This document shows positions 1 through 7,892 of a DNA stretch of 64,000 nucleotides, piece by piece. How positions within the stretch are numbered: the stretch's first letter is position 1; each line of letters opens with the position of its first letter. This DNA is from Salinigranum salinum (GTDB taxonomy: Archaea; Halobacteriota; Halobacteria; Halobacteriales; Haloferacaceae), in NCBI RefSeq assembly GCF_009176545.1, contig NZ_VTOJ01000002.1, positions 1,488,001-1,552,000 on the forward strand. The letters are read 5' to 3'. Below the pieces are notes generated by a model that did not search any database, was not told where the DNA came from, and saw only the letters and a program-made list of their open reading frames with translations. Position numbers and translations under genes: made by a program.

Positions 1-18
1 GGCGTGCTCTCCGTGGCC

Positions 19-1350
19 ATGTCCCTGGCGTACCGTGTCGTCCCCGACGACGACGACCACCGGACGGCCTACCGCCGACTCCTCCAGTACGCGTTCGCCC
101 CGGAGCGAGGTCCCGACTGGGACGACGAGCCGCGCGAACAGCCGGACGAGTTCGAACCACGAGGACTGTACGACCGACCGACCGACGAGGCGACAGCCAC
201 CGCGACGACGGAATCGACCGATGGTCGCCCGCCCGCGGCCGACCCTGCGACCGTCGACGCGACCGCTCTCGTCGTCTGCGGCGGGCTGGTCGACTTCCGG
301 ATGCGCGTTCGCGGCGCGTGGCGACCGGTCGGCGGCGTCACGGCGGTCGCGTCACCGCCGGAACGACGCCGTCGCGGCCACGTCGGGACCCTCCTCGACG
401 GGATGCACGACGAGCTCCGACGACGCGGTGTCGCGTTCGCCGCGCTGTGGCCCTTCTCACACCCGTTCTACCGGCGGTTCGGCTACGGCCGGACGAACGA
501 CTACGTCGTCCACGAGTTTCCGCCGGACGCCCTCGACGCACCGGCGGCGACGCCGAGCGAGGCGGGGACGGTCCGTCGGCTCTCGGCCGACGACGCCGAC
601 GACGTCGACGCCCTCTCCGTCCTGCACGAGAAGAGTGCGACCGAACCGCTCGCGCTCCGGCGGTCGGCCGACTGGTGGCGGCTCCGGATCTTCCGCACCT
701 GGACCGGCGAACGATTCGTCTACGGCTGGGAGGACGACGCCGGCGTGCTCCGCTCGTATCTCGCTTACCGGTTCGAAGAGCCCGACGAGACCGACGGACA
801 CCGGCTCGCCGTCGACTACTGGGGAGCCACCGACGAGGAGGGAGTCAGACAGCTCCTCGCGTTCCTCCGCAACCACGACTCGCAGGTCGCGACCGTGAGA
901 CTCCTCGCGGGCGACGCGACCCTCCTCGACCGGGTCACGGACCCCGACGAGATCGAGACGCGCGTGAAACCGGGACCGATGGTTCGCGTGGTCGACGTGG
1001 AGACGGCACTGTCGGGACTGGCGACCCCTGCCGTCGACGAACGCGTCGTACTCGACGTGCGCGACACGCGTCACGACTGGAACGACGGGGCGTTCGAGGT
1101 CGGGACCGTCGAGGGGCGGACGACGTGCCGTCGAGTCGACATCGATGCGAGCGGGACCGGAGACGAGGGCGGGGTGGTCGAGACGGTCACGATCGACGCC
1201 GAGGCGCTCTCACAGGTGGCCGTCGGTGCCCGGTCGGCGACGGCACTCGCGACCCTCGGTCGCGTCGAGGGGACCGACGACGGGGTGACGCGGCTCGACG
1301 CACTCCTGCCGAGAGCGACGCCGGAGCCGTACCTCAGGGAGTGGTTCTGA
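19..1350 (+). CDS. Eis-like GNAT N-acetyltransferase
   Basis: Predicted acetyl-CoA dependent N-acetyltransferase of the Eis-like type, about 443 residues in the cytoplasm. The N-terminal GNAT core includes a segment near residues 110-150 with the acetyl-CoA-binding loop pattern (ERRRRGHVGTLL) and the FYRRFGYGR motif typical of Eis-like enzymes. A second GNAT-like half and a C-terminal SCP2-like region follow, which matches the usual length of about 400-450 residues. The ATG at 19 gives the expected N-terminus (MSLAYRVVPDD). A GTG at 4 is an alternative, and the true upstream context lies outside the window. The substrate cannot be deduced; bacterial Eis acetylates aminoglycosides and other amines, which need not apply here. 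The gene faces a minus-strand lipoprotein gene (convergent). Confidence 0.8.
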   Translation: MSLAYRVVPDDDDHRTAYRRLLQYAFAPERGPDWDDEPREQPDEFEPRGLYDRPTDEATATATTESTDGRPPAADPATVDATALVVCGGLVDFRMRVRGAWRPVGGVTAVASPPERRRRGHVGTLLDGMHDELRRRGVAFAALWPFSHPFYRRFGYGRTNDYVVHEFPPDALDAPAATPSEAGTVRRLSADDADDVDALSVLHEKSATEPLALRRSADWWRLRIFRTWTGERFVYGWEDDAGVLRSYLAYRFEEPDETDGHRLAVDYWGATDEEGVRQLLAFLRNHDSQVATVRLLAGDATLLDRVTDPDEIETRVKPGPMVRVVDVETALSGLATPAVDERVVLDVRDTRHDWNDGAFEVGTVEGRTTCRRVDIDASGTGDEGGVVETVTIDAEALSQVAVGARSATALATLGRVEGTDDGVTRLDALLPRATPEPYLREWF

Positions 1351-1402
1351 GTCCGGAAGATGGATCCGTGGTCGGTCGTTCACGGCGACCACGGAAGCCG
1401 TC

Positions 1403-1909
1403 TCAGAGCGGCCGTTCGAGGTGGCCCGGAGTCGGTGACTCCCCACAGTCCTCGCCGGGCGACTGACCGACGTCCTGTTCGACCGCGACGAGTCGGACGT
1501 CGTCGGCCGTCACGAGGTACTGCGCTCGCGTGCCGGCGCCGTCGGCGGACAGGCCACAGTCGAACGACATGCTGTAGCCGACCGTGACGTCGACGATCAC
1601 GCCCGAGGTGTTTCGTTCCCGGATCTCGTACTCGGCGGGCCGCAGAATGCCGAAGCTCAGGTCCGTGAGTCCCGTCCAGTCGGCTGTGGCGTTCCGGATT
1701 CGGGCCTTCTCGGCCGCGATCGCCCGCTCGCCGGCCGACTCGTTCGAGATCGACGGCGTGGCGGCGGTCGTCGGGTCGGGCGTCGTGGTCGTGGTTCCCG
1801 TCGAATCCGTCGTCGCACCCGGACTCGCGGGCGATCGATCGACGACAGAGCCAGTGCAGCCGGCGAGCGCGAGGAGCGCGACGACGAACACGAGAGCGAA
1901 TCGGGTCAC
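1403..1909 (-). CDS. Small secreted lipoprotein of unknown function
   Basis: A 168-residue exported protein. A GTG start at 1909 gives a short basic N-terminus, a hydrophobic stretch (FALVFVVALLALAGC) and a clear lipobox ending in the lipid-attached Cys. This points to lipoprotein processing and membrane anchoring on the outer face. After the Cys comes a Thr/Ser/Pro-rich spacer of about 35 residues, then a small globular domain with a few Cys residues. The open frame extends further upstream to 2089, but that part lacks any signal-peptide logic, so the GTG is preferred. I do not recognise the globular domain. It is divergent from the antiporter gene, with about 150 bp between them that holds both promoters. 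Confidence 0.75.
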   Translation of the reverse strand: MTRFALVFVVALLALAGCTGSVVDRSPASPGATTDSTGTTTTTPDPTTAATPSISNESAGERAIAAEKARIRNATADWTGLTDLSFGILRPAEYEIRERNTSGVIVDVTVGYSMSFDCGLSADGAGTRAQYLVTADDVRLVAVEQDVGQSPGEDCGESPTPGHLERPL

Positions 1910-2026
1910 GGTCGCCCGATCGGCTGCCCGGCACAAAGACGGGACGGAGACTACAACGGTCGTCGAACCGTCGGGGCGTCGGACGGTCGAGTGGATCGGC
2001 CGCGAGTGGGCGTCCGGGATGACGGG

Positions 2027-2035
2027 CTTTTTGTC
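2027..2035 (+). promoter_or_regulatory. Putative TATA-like element of the antiporter gene
   Basis: The T-rich motif CTTTTTGTC lies about 27 nt before the GTG at 2058, the spacing expected for a leaderless haloarchaeal transcript. It supports the GTG start over the in-frame ATG at 2019, which would sit on the promoter itself. Confidence 0.4.
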
Positions 2036-2057
2036 GCACGATTTCGTCCATCCACAC

Positions 2058-3074
2058 GTGTCGAGCCTCCCGCTGTTGATCCTCTTCACCGTCGTCGGCT
2101 CCGCACTCGCGTGGAAAGGCGGCGACTACCTCGTCCGCTCGTCCGAGCGCCTCGGCGGCCACTACGGTCTCCCGCCGGTCGTCCAGGGTGCGGTCATCGC
2201 GGCGGTCGGCTCCTCGTTCCCGGAGCTGTCGAGCACGGTGATCGCGACGCTCCGGTACGGCGCGTTCGAACTCGGCGTCGGCGCAGTCATCGGGTCGGCG
2301 GTGTACAACATCCTCGTGATCCCGGCGGTGTCGGCGCTCGCCGGCGAGGGGCGGCTGGCGTCGAACCGCGACCTCGTCTACAAGGAGGCACAGTTCTACC
2401 TCCTCTCGCTCGCCGTGTTGCTCCTCGCCTTTACCCTCTCGGTGCTGTACAACCCGGTGGAAGGAACCGACGCGACGCTCGACGGGACGATGACGTGGCT
2501 GCTCGCGCTCGTCCCGCTGTCGCTGTACGGCCTGTACGTCTTCATCCAGTATCACGACAGCGTCGACCACCGCCGGACGGCCCGACGCAGGCCGGTCGCC
2601 GTCGGCAAGCAGTGGGCGATCCTCGCCGGATCGCTCGTCGTCATTCTCGCCGGTGCCGAACTCCTTGTCCGCGCCGCCGTGGGGTTCGGCGACCTGTTCG
2701 GCACCTCGACGTTCCTCTGGGGGCTGACGGTCGTCGCGGCGGGGACGTCCATCCCGGACACGTTCGTCTCCGTCGCGGCCGCCCGGGTCGGCAACGCCTC
2801 GGTGAGCCTCGCGAACGTCTTCGGGTCGAACGTCTTCGCGCTGCTGGTCGCGTTGCCGGCGGGGGTACTCGCTGCCGGCTCCGTGGTAGTGGACCTCGGG
2901 ACCGTCGTCCCGATGATGACGTTCCTGACGTTCGCCTCCGTCGCCTTCTTCGCCGTCCTCCGGACGGAGCTGCTGTTGACGACGCGTGAGTCGTATCTGC
3001 TGCTGGGTCTGTACGGCGTGTTCATCGCCTGGCTCGTCGCGGAGAGCGCCGGGGTGACTGCGTTTCTGCGGTGA
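2058..3074 (+). CDS. Calcium/sodium antiporter family membrane protein (CaCA)
   Basis: A 338-residue polytopic membrane protein of the cation/Ca2+ exchanger superfamily (YrbG-like). It contains the two inverted alpha-repeat signatures: GSSFPELSSTVIA in the first half (about residues 50-65) and GTSIPDTFVSVAAA in the second (about residues 230-245), each with the acidic residue used for cation binding. About ten hydrophobic segments are visible, with a hydrophilic loop in the middle carrying several Arg and His residues. The likely role is exchange of Na+ (or H+) for Ca2+ or a similar cation across the cytoplasmic membrane. It is monocistronic. Ion specificity cannot be read from the sequence. 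Confidence 0.85.
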   Translation: MSSLPLLILFTVVGSALAWKGGDYLVRSSERLGGHYGLPPVVQGAVIAAVGSSFPELSSTVIATLRYGAFELGVGAVIGSAVYNILVIPAVSALAGEGRLASNRDLVYKEAQFYLLSLAVLLLAFTLSVLYNPVEGTDATLDGTMTWLLALVPLSLYGLYVFIQYHDSVDHRRTARRRPVAVGKQWAILAGSLVVILAGAELLVRAAVGFGDLFGTSTFLWGLTVVAAGTSIPDTFVSVAAARVGNASVSLANVFGSNVFALLVALPAGVLAAGSVVVDLGTVVPMMTFLTFASVAFFAVLRTELLLTTRESYLLLGLYGVFIAWLVAESAGVTAFLR

Positions 3075-3152
3075 GACAGTCGCCGTCGGGGGTCCGAGGA
3101 CACAGAAGAGAACGGGTCGAGCGAGAGAACGGGCCGGTCGCAGAGAGAGTGT

Positions 3153-3548
3153 TCAGTGTCCGGCCGCTCGCTGTGTTTCGACGTGGTCGACGATCTCCGT
3201 CGTTTCGTCGACGAAGTCGTCCAGTTCGATCTCCGCTCCGTGGAGAATCGTCGAGAAGTACCGGACCGTGCTCGCGGCGTTGAGCGCCTCGGTCAGTTCC
3301 TCGTCCGTGACGTCCTCCAGTCGTGACTCCTCTTTGTGGAAGTGGATGCAGTACGGGCACTGAATGGCGGCTGCCGCGCCGAGCCCGACGAGCGCCTTCT
3401 CCCGCCGGGAGAGCACGGTCTCGCCGAGCTGGAAATCCCGCATGATGCCCCAGCTGTGGTCGACGGCCGGGTCCGCGAGCGCGTCGATGAAGCTCGGGAC
3501 CTGACCGAGCGACTGTTCGAGTTCGTTCCGCGTAGCGTCTGATATCAT
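3153..3548 (-). CDS. Carboxymuconolactone decarboxylase/AhpD-like protein
   Basis: A 131-residue all-helical protein of the AhpD/CMD family. It carries the redox-type CxxC with downstream His (CPYCIHFH), the AhpD signature of thiol-based peroxide-reducing partners rather than of true decarboxylases. A canonical start at 3548 (MISDATRN) is favoured because GGAAGGAGC lies about 11 nt upstream on the minus strand. A TATA-like AACTATTTG near 3631-3640 would give a leader of about 60 nt. The upstream-extended frame to 3632 would overlap this promoter. It lies downstream of the DUF3604 gene on the same strand, but its own promoter suggests separate transcription. Confidence 0.8.
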   Translation of the reverse strand: MISDATRNELEQSLGQVPSFIDALADPAVDHSWGIMRDFQLGETVLSRREKALVGLGAAAAIQCPYCIHFHKEESRLEDVTDEELTEALNAASTVRYFSTILHGAEIELDDFVDETTEIVDHVETQRAAGH

Positions 3549-3666
3549 GGCTTGCCTCGCTCCTTCCGGCCTCTGTCGTGCGACAGTGCTCGCCGCGAGA
3601 GGCCCGGTGAGACGTTCGTCACCGAAAGTCAAATAGTTGACACCATGGTACGTCGGTAGTCACCGC

Positions 3667-5352
3667 TCAGTCGTTCGCGTCCTCGGCGTCGGCCGCGACC
3701 CAGATCGGCCCGGTCCAGGCCATCCCCGGGTAGTCGTCCGGGCGGGACGCCTGCGTCACCCGGACGTAGTAGACGTCCGCGTCGGTTCCTCGATCGTGGT
3801 CCCACTGCATCCCGCAGACGGGGTCGTCGTCGGTCCACGCGGCCTCGGCGGTGAAGTCGTCGATCGGCGCGTCGGGGTTCGCCGTCCCCTCGACGGTCTG
3901 CCAGACCTGGTTGTTCTTGATCACGCGGACGCGCTGGAGGGGTGCCGTCCCCGCAACCGACACGGCGACCTCGCGCGGCGTCTCGCGATCGTCGACCGTG
4001 ACCGTGCTGTCCCGCTCGCCGACCGCGACCCCGTCGATGGCGAAGTCGACCAGGATCCGGTGTGGCTGGGTCGTCCCGTACGTGCGCCGCGAGCGCATCG
4101 CGTCGAAGATCGACGCGCGGGTGAGTTCGGGCGCGAAGAACGCCTGCAACCCTCCGGGGTACGACGGTTCGTTCCAGACGCGCCAGATGTTCGACCAGCC
4201 GATCCCGTCGTCGAGCCACTCCCGGAGCGAGGGCAGGTGCGGGTCGGCGTGGAGGAGCGAGTGACCCGGGTGGGGGCCGTGGTAGTCCGACGAGGCGATC
4301 AGCCCGACGCGGTAGCCCAGGCGGAGCGCGTCCTGTGCGTAGTGGCCGGCCTCCTTCACCTCCCCTTGCCCCATCGCCAGCGGGAAGCGGTTCCCCTCCG
4401 CACCGGGCCGCTCGCTGGAGCCCCACTGGGAGTACACCTCGACGAGCGGCGCGAGGTCGTCGTCGTACTCGACGGCGGAGAAGTCGAAGGGGTACATCGC
4501 CTCCGCCGGGTGGTGCGGGACCGTCAGGACGTCGCCGTCGTGGTCGTCGCGCCACGCCCGCAGGCGGGCCCAGAGCGACTCGTACGTGTTCGTCTCCCGT
4601 GCGAGCGAGTCGAACAGCTCCGCCTCGTCGACGCCGTCGAAGTAGACGTTGATGTGGCCGCCCACGTTGGGCTGTTTCGTCCACTCGTAGCCGAAGACGG
4701 TGACGAACTCCCCGGGGTCGTGGAACTCCTGCGTGACCGTCTTCATCCGATCGAAGTACCGCCGGTGCATCCGCCGGCGCTGCAGTTGCGGCGGGATGAA
4801 AAACCCCATCGTGTCGTGGTCGGTGTAGGCGACGACGTCGAGCGCCATCACGTCGCGCCCGAACCGCATCCCCTTCTCGATGCTCCCGGTGCCGTCCGAC
4901 AGGAGCGAGTGGAGGTGCAGGTCACCCCAGTAGACGCGTCGCTCGGGGGTCGCGGCGGTGACGCGAACGGGGTTGGAGACGAACCGCTCGCCCTCGTGGT
5001 GGAAGACGAGGTAGTGGAGACCAGGGGTACCGAACGAGAGGTCCAGCCGTGCGACGCCGTCGTGGTCGAGGGGGAACCGGACCGTGGCGGGGACGGTCGC
5101 GTCGGGATCGGTCGACTCGACCGAGACCGGTCCCTCGATGCCCGAGAAGAGCCGCTCGTACTCGTCCCACGCCTGGAGCGTGAGCGTGGCCCGTTCACCG
5201 ACGGCGAGCGTCGAGGGAACGACGGCGTGGAGGCGGTCGAACGAGCCGGTACGGCTCGCCCAGAGTTCGTCCAGCGACGGCCGGCGCTCGGCGAACACTT
5301 TCACGGTCTCGACCGCCTTCCGGAGTGGTCCCGTCCCGGCGGAGTGGCTCAT
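3667..5352 (-). CDS. DUF3604 (PHP-like) domain protein
   Basis: A 561-residue cytoplasmic protein. About 150 residues in comes the PHP-type signature GDLHLHSLLSDG, then AYTDHDTMGF, TVPHHP and, later, SSDYHG. These His/Asp motifs form metal sites in PHP-fold phosphoesterases, and the arrangement matches DUF3604, which I know from haloarchaea and bacteria without a defined substrate. The region before the PHP core and the region after it look like beta-sandwich modules. ATG 5352 (MSHSAGTG) is preferred over an ATG 30 nt further upstream by analogy with typical N-termini. No catalytic residue seems missing. A hydrolase role is inferred only. Confidence 0.8.
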   Translation of the reverse strand: MSHSAGTGPLRKAVETVKVFAERRPSLDELWASRTGSFDRLHAVVPSTLAVGERATLTLQAWDEYERLFSGIEGPVSVESTDPDATVPATVRFPLDHDGVARLDLSFGTPGLHYLVFHHEGERFVSNPVRVTAATPERRVYWGDLHLHSLLSDGTGSIEKGMRFGRDVMALDVVAYTDHDTMGFFIPPQLQRRRMHRRYFDRMKTVTQEFHDPGEFVTVFGYEWTKQPNVGGHINVYFDGVDEAELFDSLARETNTYESLWARLRAWRDDHDGDVLTVPHHPAEAMYPFDFSAVEYDDDLAPLVEVYSQWGSSERPGAEGNRFPLAMGQGEVKEAGHYAQDALRLGYRVGLIASSDYHGPHPGHSLLHADPHLPSLREWLDDGIGWSNIWRVWNEPSYPGGLQAFFAPELTRASIFDAMRSRRTYGTTQPHRILVDFAIDGVAVGERDSTVTVDDRETPREVAVSVAGTAPLQRVRVIKNNQVWQTVEGTANPDAPIDDFTAEAAWTDDDPVCGMQWDHDRGTDADVYYVRVTQASRPDDYPGMAWTGPIWVAADAEDAND

Positions 5353-5401
5353 GCGCCCTGGTAGTTCGCCACAGCGTATCAATCCCGCGTCCGTGTCGGG
5401 A

Positions 5402-5731
5402 TCAGTCTTCGACGACGAAGCCGAGGTCGTCGAGCGCCCGCCGGAGCCTGTCGTCGTGGCGCCCCTGGAGTTCGATTCGGTCGTCGACGACGCTCCCGCC
5501 GACGGCGAGTCGACGCTTCAGTTCGGAGGCGACGGGTTTGAGCTCCGTTACGTCGAGGTCGAACCCGCCGACGACGGTCACCGGCTTGCCGTACCGTCGG
5601 CTGTCGTGCGTCACGGTGAGTCGCTGCTGGGCGCGACCGAGGTCGGCGTCGATGCCCAGCTCTTCCGGAAGCCCCGAGAGGCTCCCGAGACTCGTGTCGT
5701 CCTTCTTCGTGTTCTTCGGCTTCTTTGCCAC
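5402..5731 (-). CDS. SUI1/eIF1-family translation factor
   Basis: A 109-residue protein of the SUI1 (eIF1/YciH) fold. The core VTVVGGFD, then a Lys/Arg-rich turn (ELKRRLAVGGSV) and VDDRIELQG is the SUI1 signature that contacts the small ribosomal subunit near the P site. The basic N-terminal tail (about 30 residues, KKPKNTKKDD) is disordered-looking. The start is GTG at 5731, supported by a strong TATA box 26 nt upstream. Expected role: fidelity of start-codon selection. Archaeal genomes often carry more than one SUI1-like gene, so this may be the YciH-like paralogue rather than the main aIF1. Confidence 0.85.
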   Translation of the reverse strand: MAKKPKNTKKDDTSLGSLSGLPEELGIDADLGRAQQRLTVTHDSRRYGKPVTVVGGFDLDVTELKPVASELKRRLAVGGSVVDDRIELQGRHDDRLRRALDDLGFVVED

Positions 5732-5753
5732 GAGAACGCTACGTCACCGGCCG

Positions 5754-5761
5754 ATAAATAT
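5754..5761 (-). promoter_or_regulatory. TATA box of the SUI1-family gene
   Basis: On the minus strand the AT-rich octamer ATATTTAT lies about 26 nt before the GTG start at 5731, in otherwise GC-rich DNA. The spacing predicts a leaderless mRNA. Confidence 0.7.
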
Positions 5762-5877
5762 CCACGCGTCGACACACGTCGGACCGGTAGATGGGTCAGC
5801 CGGTTCCCGGTGGTCTGGACGGACGGGACACTCCGACCGGTCGGCAGTCGAACGATCGAGAGGAACAGAAGCGAAAC

Positions 5878-6006
5878 TTACTCGCCTGGGCTGTTGCCGC
5901 GCTGGTACTTGTGGACCATCCGCCACATCGTCTCGTCGAGTTCGTCGCCACCGGACGCGTCGACGAGCTGTCTGTAGAGGCTGTCTGAGACGGTGATTTC
6001 GGGCAT
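5878..6006 (-). CDS. Small (42-residue) haloarchaeal protein, possible DNA-binding or antitoxin-like
   Basis: A 42-residue protein beginning MPEITVSDSLYRQL and continuing with an acidic helix (SGGDELDETMWRMVHKYQRG). The N-terminal strand followed by helices resembles the short ribbon-helix-helix-like or antitoxin-like proteins often seen in haloarchaea. I cannot assign a family. The start at 6006 is chosen over the longer frame to 6090 because a clear TATA box (6029-6038) lies at the leaderless distance and would fall inside the longer version. No toxin gene is adjacent. It sits between the SUI1 gene and the end of a surface-protein gene on the same strand. Confidence 0.6.
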   Translation of the reverse strand: MPEITVSDSLYRQLVDASGGDELDETMWRMVHKYQRGNSPGE

Positions 6007-6008
6007 CA

Positions 6009-6038
6009 CTCCCGTATATGGGAGCACCCCATATAATA
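6009..6038 (-). promoter_or_regulatory. TATA box with an adjacent inverted repeat
   Basis: The minus-strand TATA (TATTATATGG, 6029-6038) lies 23-32 nt before the ATG at 6006. Between it and the start codon are perfect 5-bp inverted arms, CTCCC (6009-6013) and GGGAG (6020-6024), spaced by six bases. This is a plausible repressor site covering the transcription start. Confidence 0.5.
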
Positions 6039-6086
6039 CTACTGTAATACGGAACTGAGTTAATTGTAACCGAGACGCACTGTGTG

Positions 6087-7700
6087 TCACGAAAGATACT
6101 GTCTGTCTGCAGAACGACGGGACGACACGACGCGACCGGATCGGGGTCCGGCGACGACGGTGCCGTCGTCGCGGAGGACGAGGCGGAGTCGCTCGCCGAC
6201 CAGTCGATCCGTGACGACGACGTCGACGCTCGCCCGGCGCGTCTCGTCGACGGTCAGCACGTACACCTGAATGACGTCCGGCTCCGACCGGGAGGTGACG
6301 TGGAGTCTGAGATCGGTGCCGGGTGCGAGCGTCGACGCCACGGCCACCGAAACCGTCCCGCCGTCGGCGACGAACGACGGCCCCGGTCGGACGAACGACA
6401 GCCGACGCTCGACGACCGAGAACGTCGTCGTGAGCGTTCGGGAGGTGCTCACCGTCGGGTTCGCGGGCGTCAGCGCGAGCGTCGCCGCGTAAGCGTCCCT
6501 CGCGAGCGCGCGCGTGTCGAAGACGACCGAGAGCGTGTCCACCCGCTCGTCGAGGAACACCTCGTGGACCGCGGGCGAGACCGTCCGTGCCTCGCCAACG
6601 GTCCCGTCGGCGTCGACGGGGGCCACGCGGAGGTCGAGGCCGTTGCCGAGCGCGCCGCTCCCGGCGGCTCCGTACTCGACGGTCCCGACGGTCCGACGAC
6701 CGTCGACGGCGAGCGCAACGCGATCGACCCCCGTCGCGTCGGGGTTCGTCGCCGGGAGTTCGAGGACGAGGTCGTCGCCCGCGGTGGCCGACGGCGCGTC
6801 CGCGAGCGACACCACCAGCCGTCCCGAGCGCGGGACGGTGACGTGAGCGACCGACGGTGCGAGGTCGACGTCGACGACGCCGTCACCGTCGGTGTCGTAC
6901 CCGATCTCGATCGTCGCTCGCGAGACGCGGGACAGCGCGGTCGGGACGCCGTCGTCGCCCGCGTCGTAGTCGAGGGCCACCGTCGAGGGCGAGCCGTTCG
7001 CCGCGAGGGTGCGCCGGACGACGTGCGTCGACTCCACCTCCGGCTCGCTCTCGGTCGCGTAGACGAGGTTCGTGACCGGCGCGTCGTCGACGCGGGCGAC
7101 GCCGCCGAGCCCGCTCGCGTGGAACGTCACGACCGCCCAGTCGCCCGCGGCGACCGTCCGGTTCGGCGTCGTGAGTGCCCGGATGTCACCGACGTCCGCG
7201 GGATGTGCGTCCGCCGGGACCACGTACGGGACCGCGGTGTCAAACGTAGCGGCCGTGAGTTCGAACCGCGCCCGGTCGTCGACCGGGCCAGTGAGTCGGA
7301 GGGCGTACGGACCCGCGGCGAGCGGCACCGACCGCCGCGTCGACAGGCGGTCGACGCCGGCGACGCGGTCGACGCCGGTCGCCTCGTACGCCTGCCTCTC
7401 CGTCGCTCGCCAGCCAGCCAGAAACGTGTTCAGCCGGACGACGACGTGACCGTCGGCGTCGGCGTCGACCACGACGGCGCGGGCGTGGTACGCCGGACCG
7501 TTGACCGTGAGCGTCGCTGTCGAACCGTTCGGCACGGAGAGGTCGAATCGGGCGACGTCACCGGCCTGTTCCTCGTAGTCGGGTGTCCCGAAGCCGGACG
7601 CCGAGGGGGCGGCCACGGTGGGGACCGCCGTCACGCCGGCCAGCGTACTCGCGACGAGCGCGGCACAGACTGCCACGACGACGAGGCGAGACGGGTTCAT
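6087..7700 (-). CDS. Secreted S-layer-like surface protein without C-terminal anchor
   Basis: A 537-residue exported protein. ATG 7700 gives a signal peptide (MNPSRLVVVAVCAALVAS, cleavage expected near AVPTVAAPS). The mature part is rich in Thr, Val, Asp and Ala and made of predicted beta-sandwich units. It contains VRLNTFLAG and phrases such as GYDTDGDGVVDVDLA and DDLVLELPATNPDATG, which resemble the BGTF-type surface domains of haloarchaeal S-layer-like proteins. The C-terminus lacks a PGF-CTERM motif or membrane helix, so it should be released or held by other surface proteins. It is the most promoter-distal of the surface genes here and is divergent from the next gene, with promoters for both in the 192-bp gap. 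Confidence 0.65.
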   Translation of the reverse strand: MNPSRLVVVAVCAALVASTLAGVTAVPTVAAPSASGFGTPDYEEQAGDVARFDLSVPNGSTATLTVNGPAYHARAVVVDADADGHVVVRLNTFLAGWRATERQAYEATGVDRVAGVDRLSTRRSVPLAAGPYALRLTGPVDDRARFELTAATFDTAVPYVVPADAHPADVGDIRALTTPNRTVAAGDWAVVTFHASGLGGVARVDDAPVTNLVYATESEPEVESTHVVRRTLAANGSPSTVALDYDAGDDGVPTALSRVSRATIEIGYDTDGDGVVDVDLAPSVAHVTVPRSGRLVVSLADAPSATAGDDLVLELPATNPDATGVDRVALAVDGRRTVGTVEYGAAGSGALGNGLDLRVAPVDADGTVGEARTVSPAVHEVFLDERVDTLSVVFDTRALARDAYAATLALTPANPTVSTSRTLTTTFSVVERRLSFVRPGPSFVADGGTVSVAVASTLAPGTDLRLHVTSRSEPDVIQVYVLTVDETRRASVDVVVTDRLVGERLRLVLRDDGTVVAGPRSGRVVSSRRSADRQYLS

Positions 7701-7721
7701 ACGCCCCCGCTCCCGAGCGGT

Positions 7722-7730
7722 GGCTAAGTC
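7722..7730 (-). promoter_or_regulatory. TATA box of the S-layer-like gene
   Basis: Minus-strand GACTTAGCC centred 26 nt before the ATG at 7700. It predicts a leaderless transcript. Confidence 0.5.
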
Positions 7731-7860
7731 CTTTGTGGGCCGATTGTCGCGCGTGATTCCTGGCCGACGGTCCACCGCGGACCTGGCTGGGACCGGTCGA
7801 GACGTCCGCCGTCACTCGAACACGCTCGAGCGAGGGACGGTGCCGTCTCACGAACCACTA

Positions 7861-7868
7861 GTTTTACG
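7861..7868 (+). promoter_or_regulatory. TATA box of the secreted coiled-coil protein gene
   Basis: GTTTTACG lies 28 nt before the ATG at 7893 in the divergent intergenic region. It predicts a leaderless transcript. Confidence 0.55.
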
Positions 7869-7892
7869 CCGTAATAGCGTCGTACGAACTGT

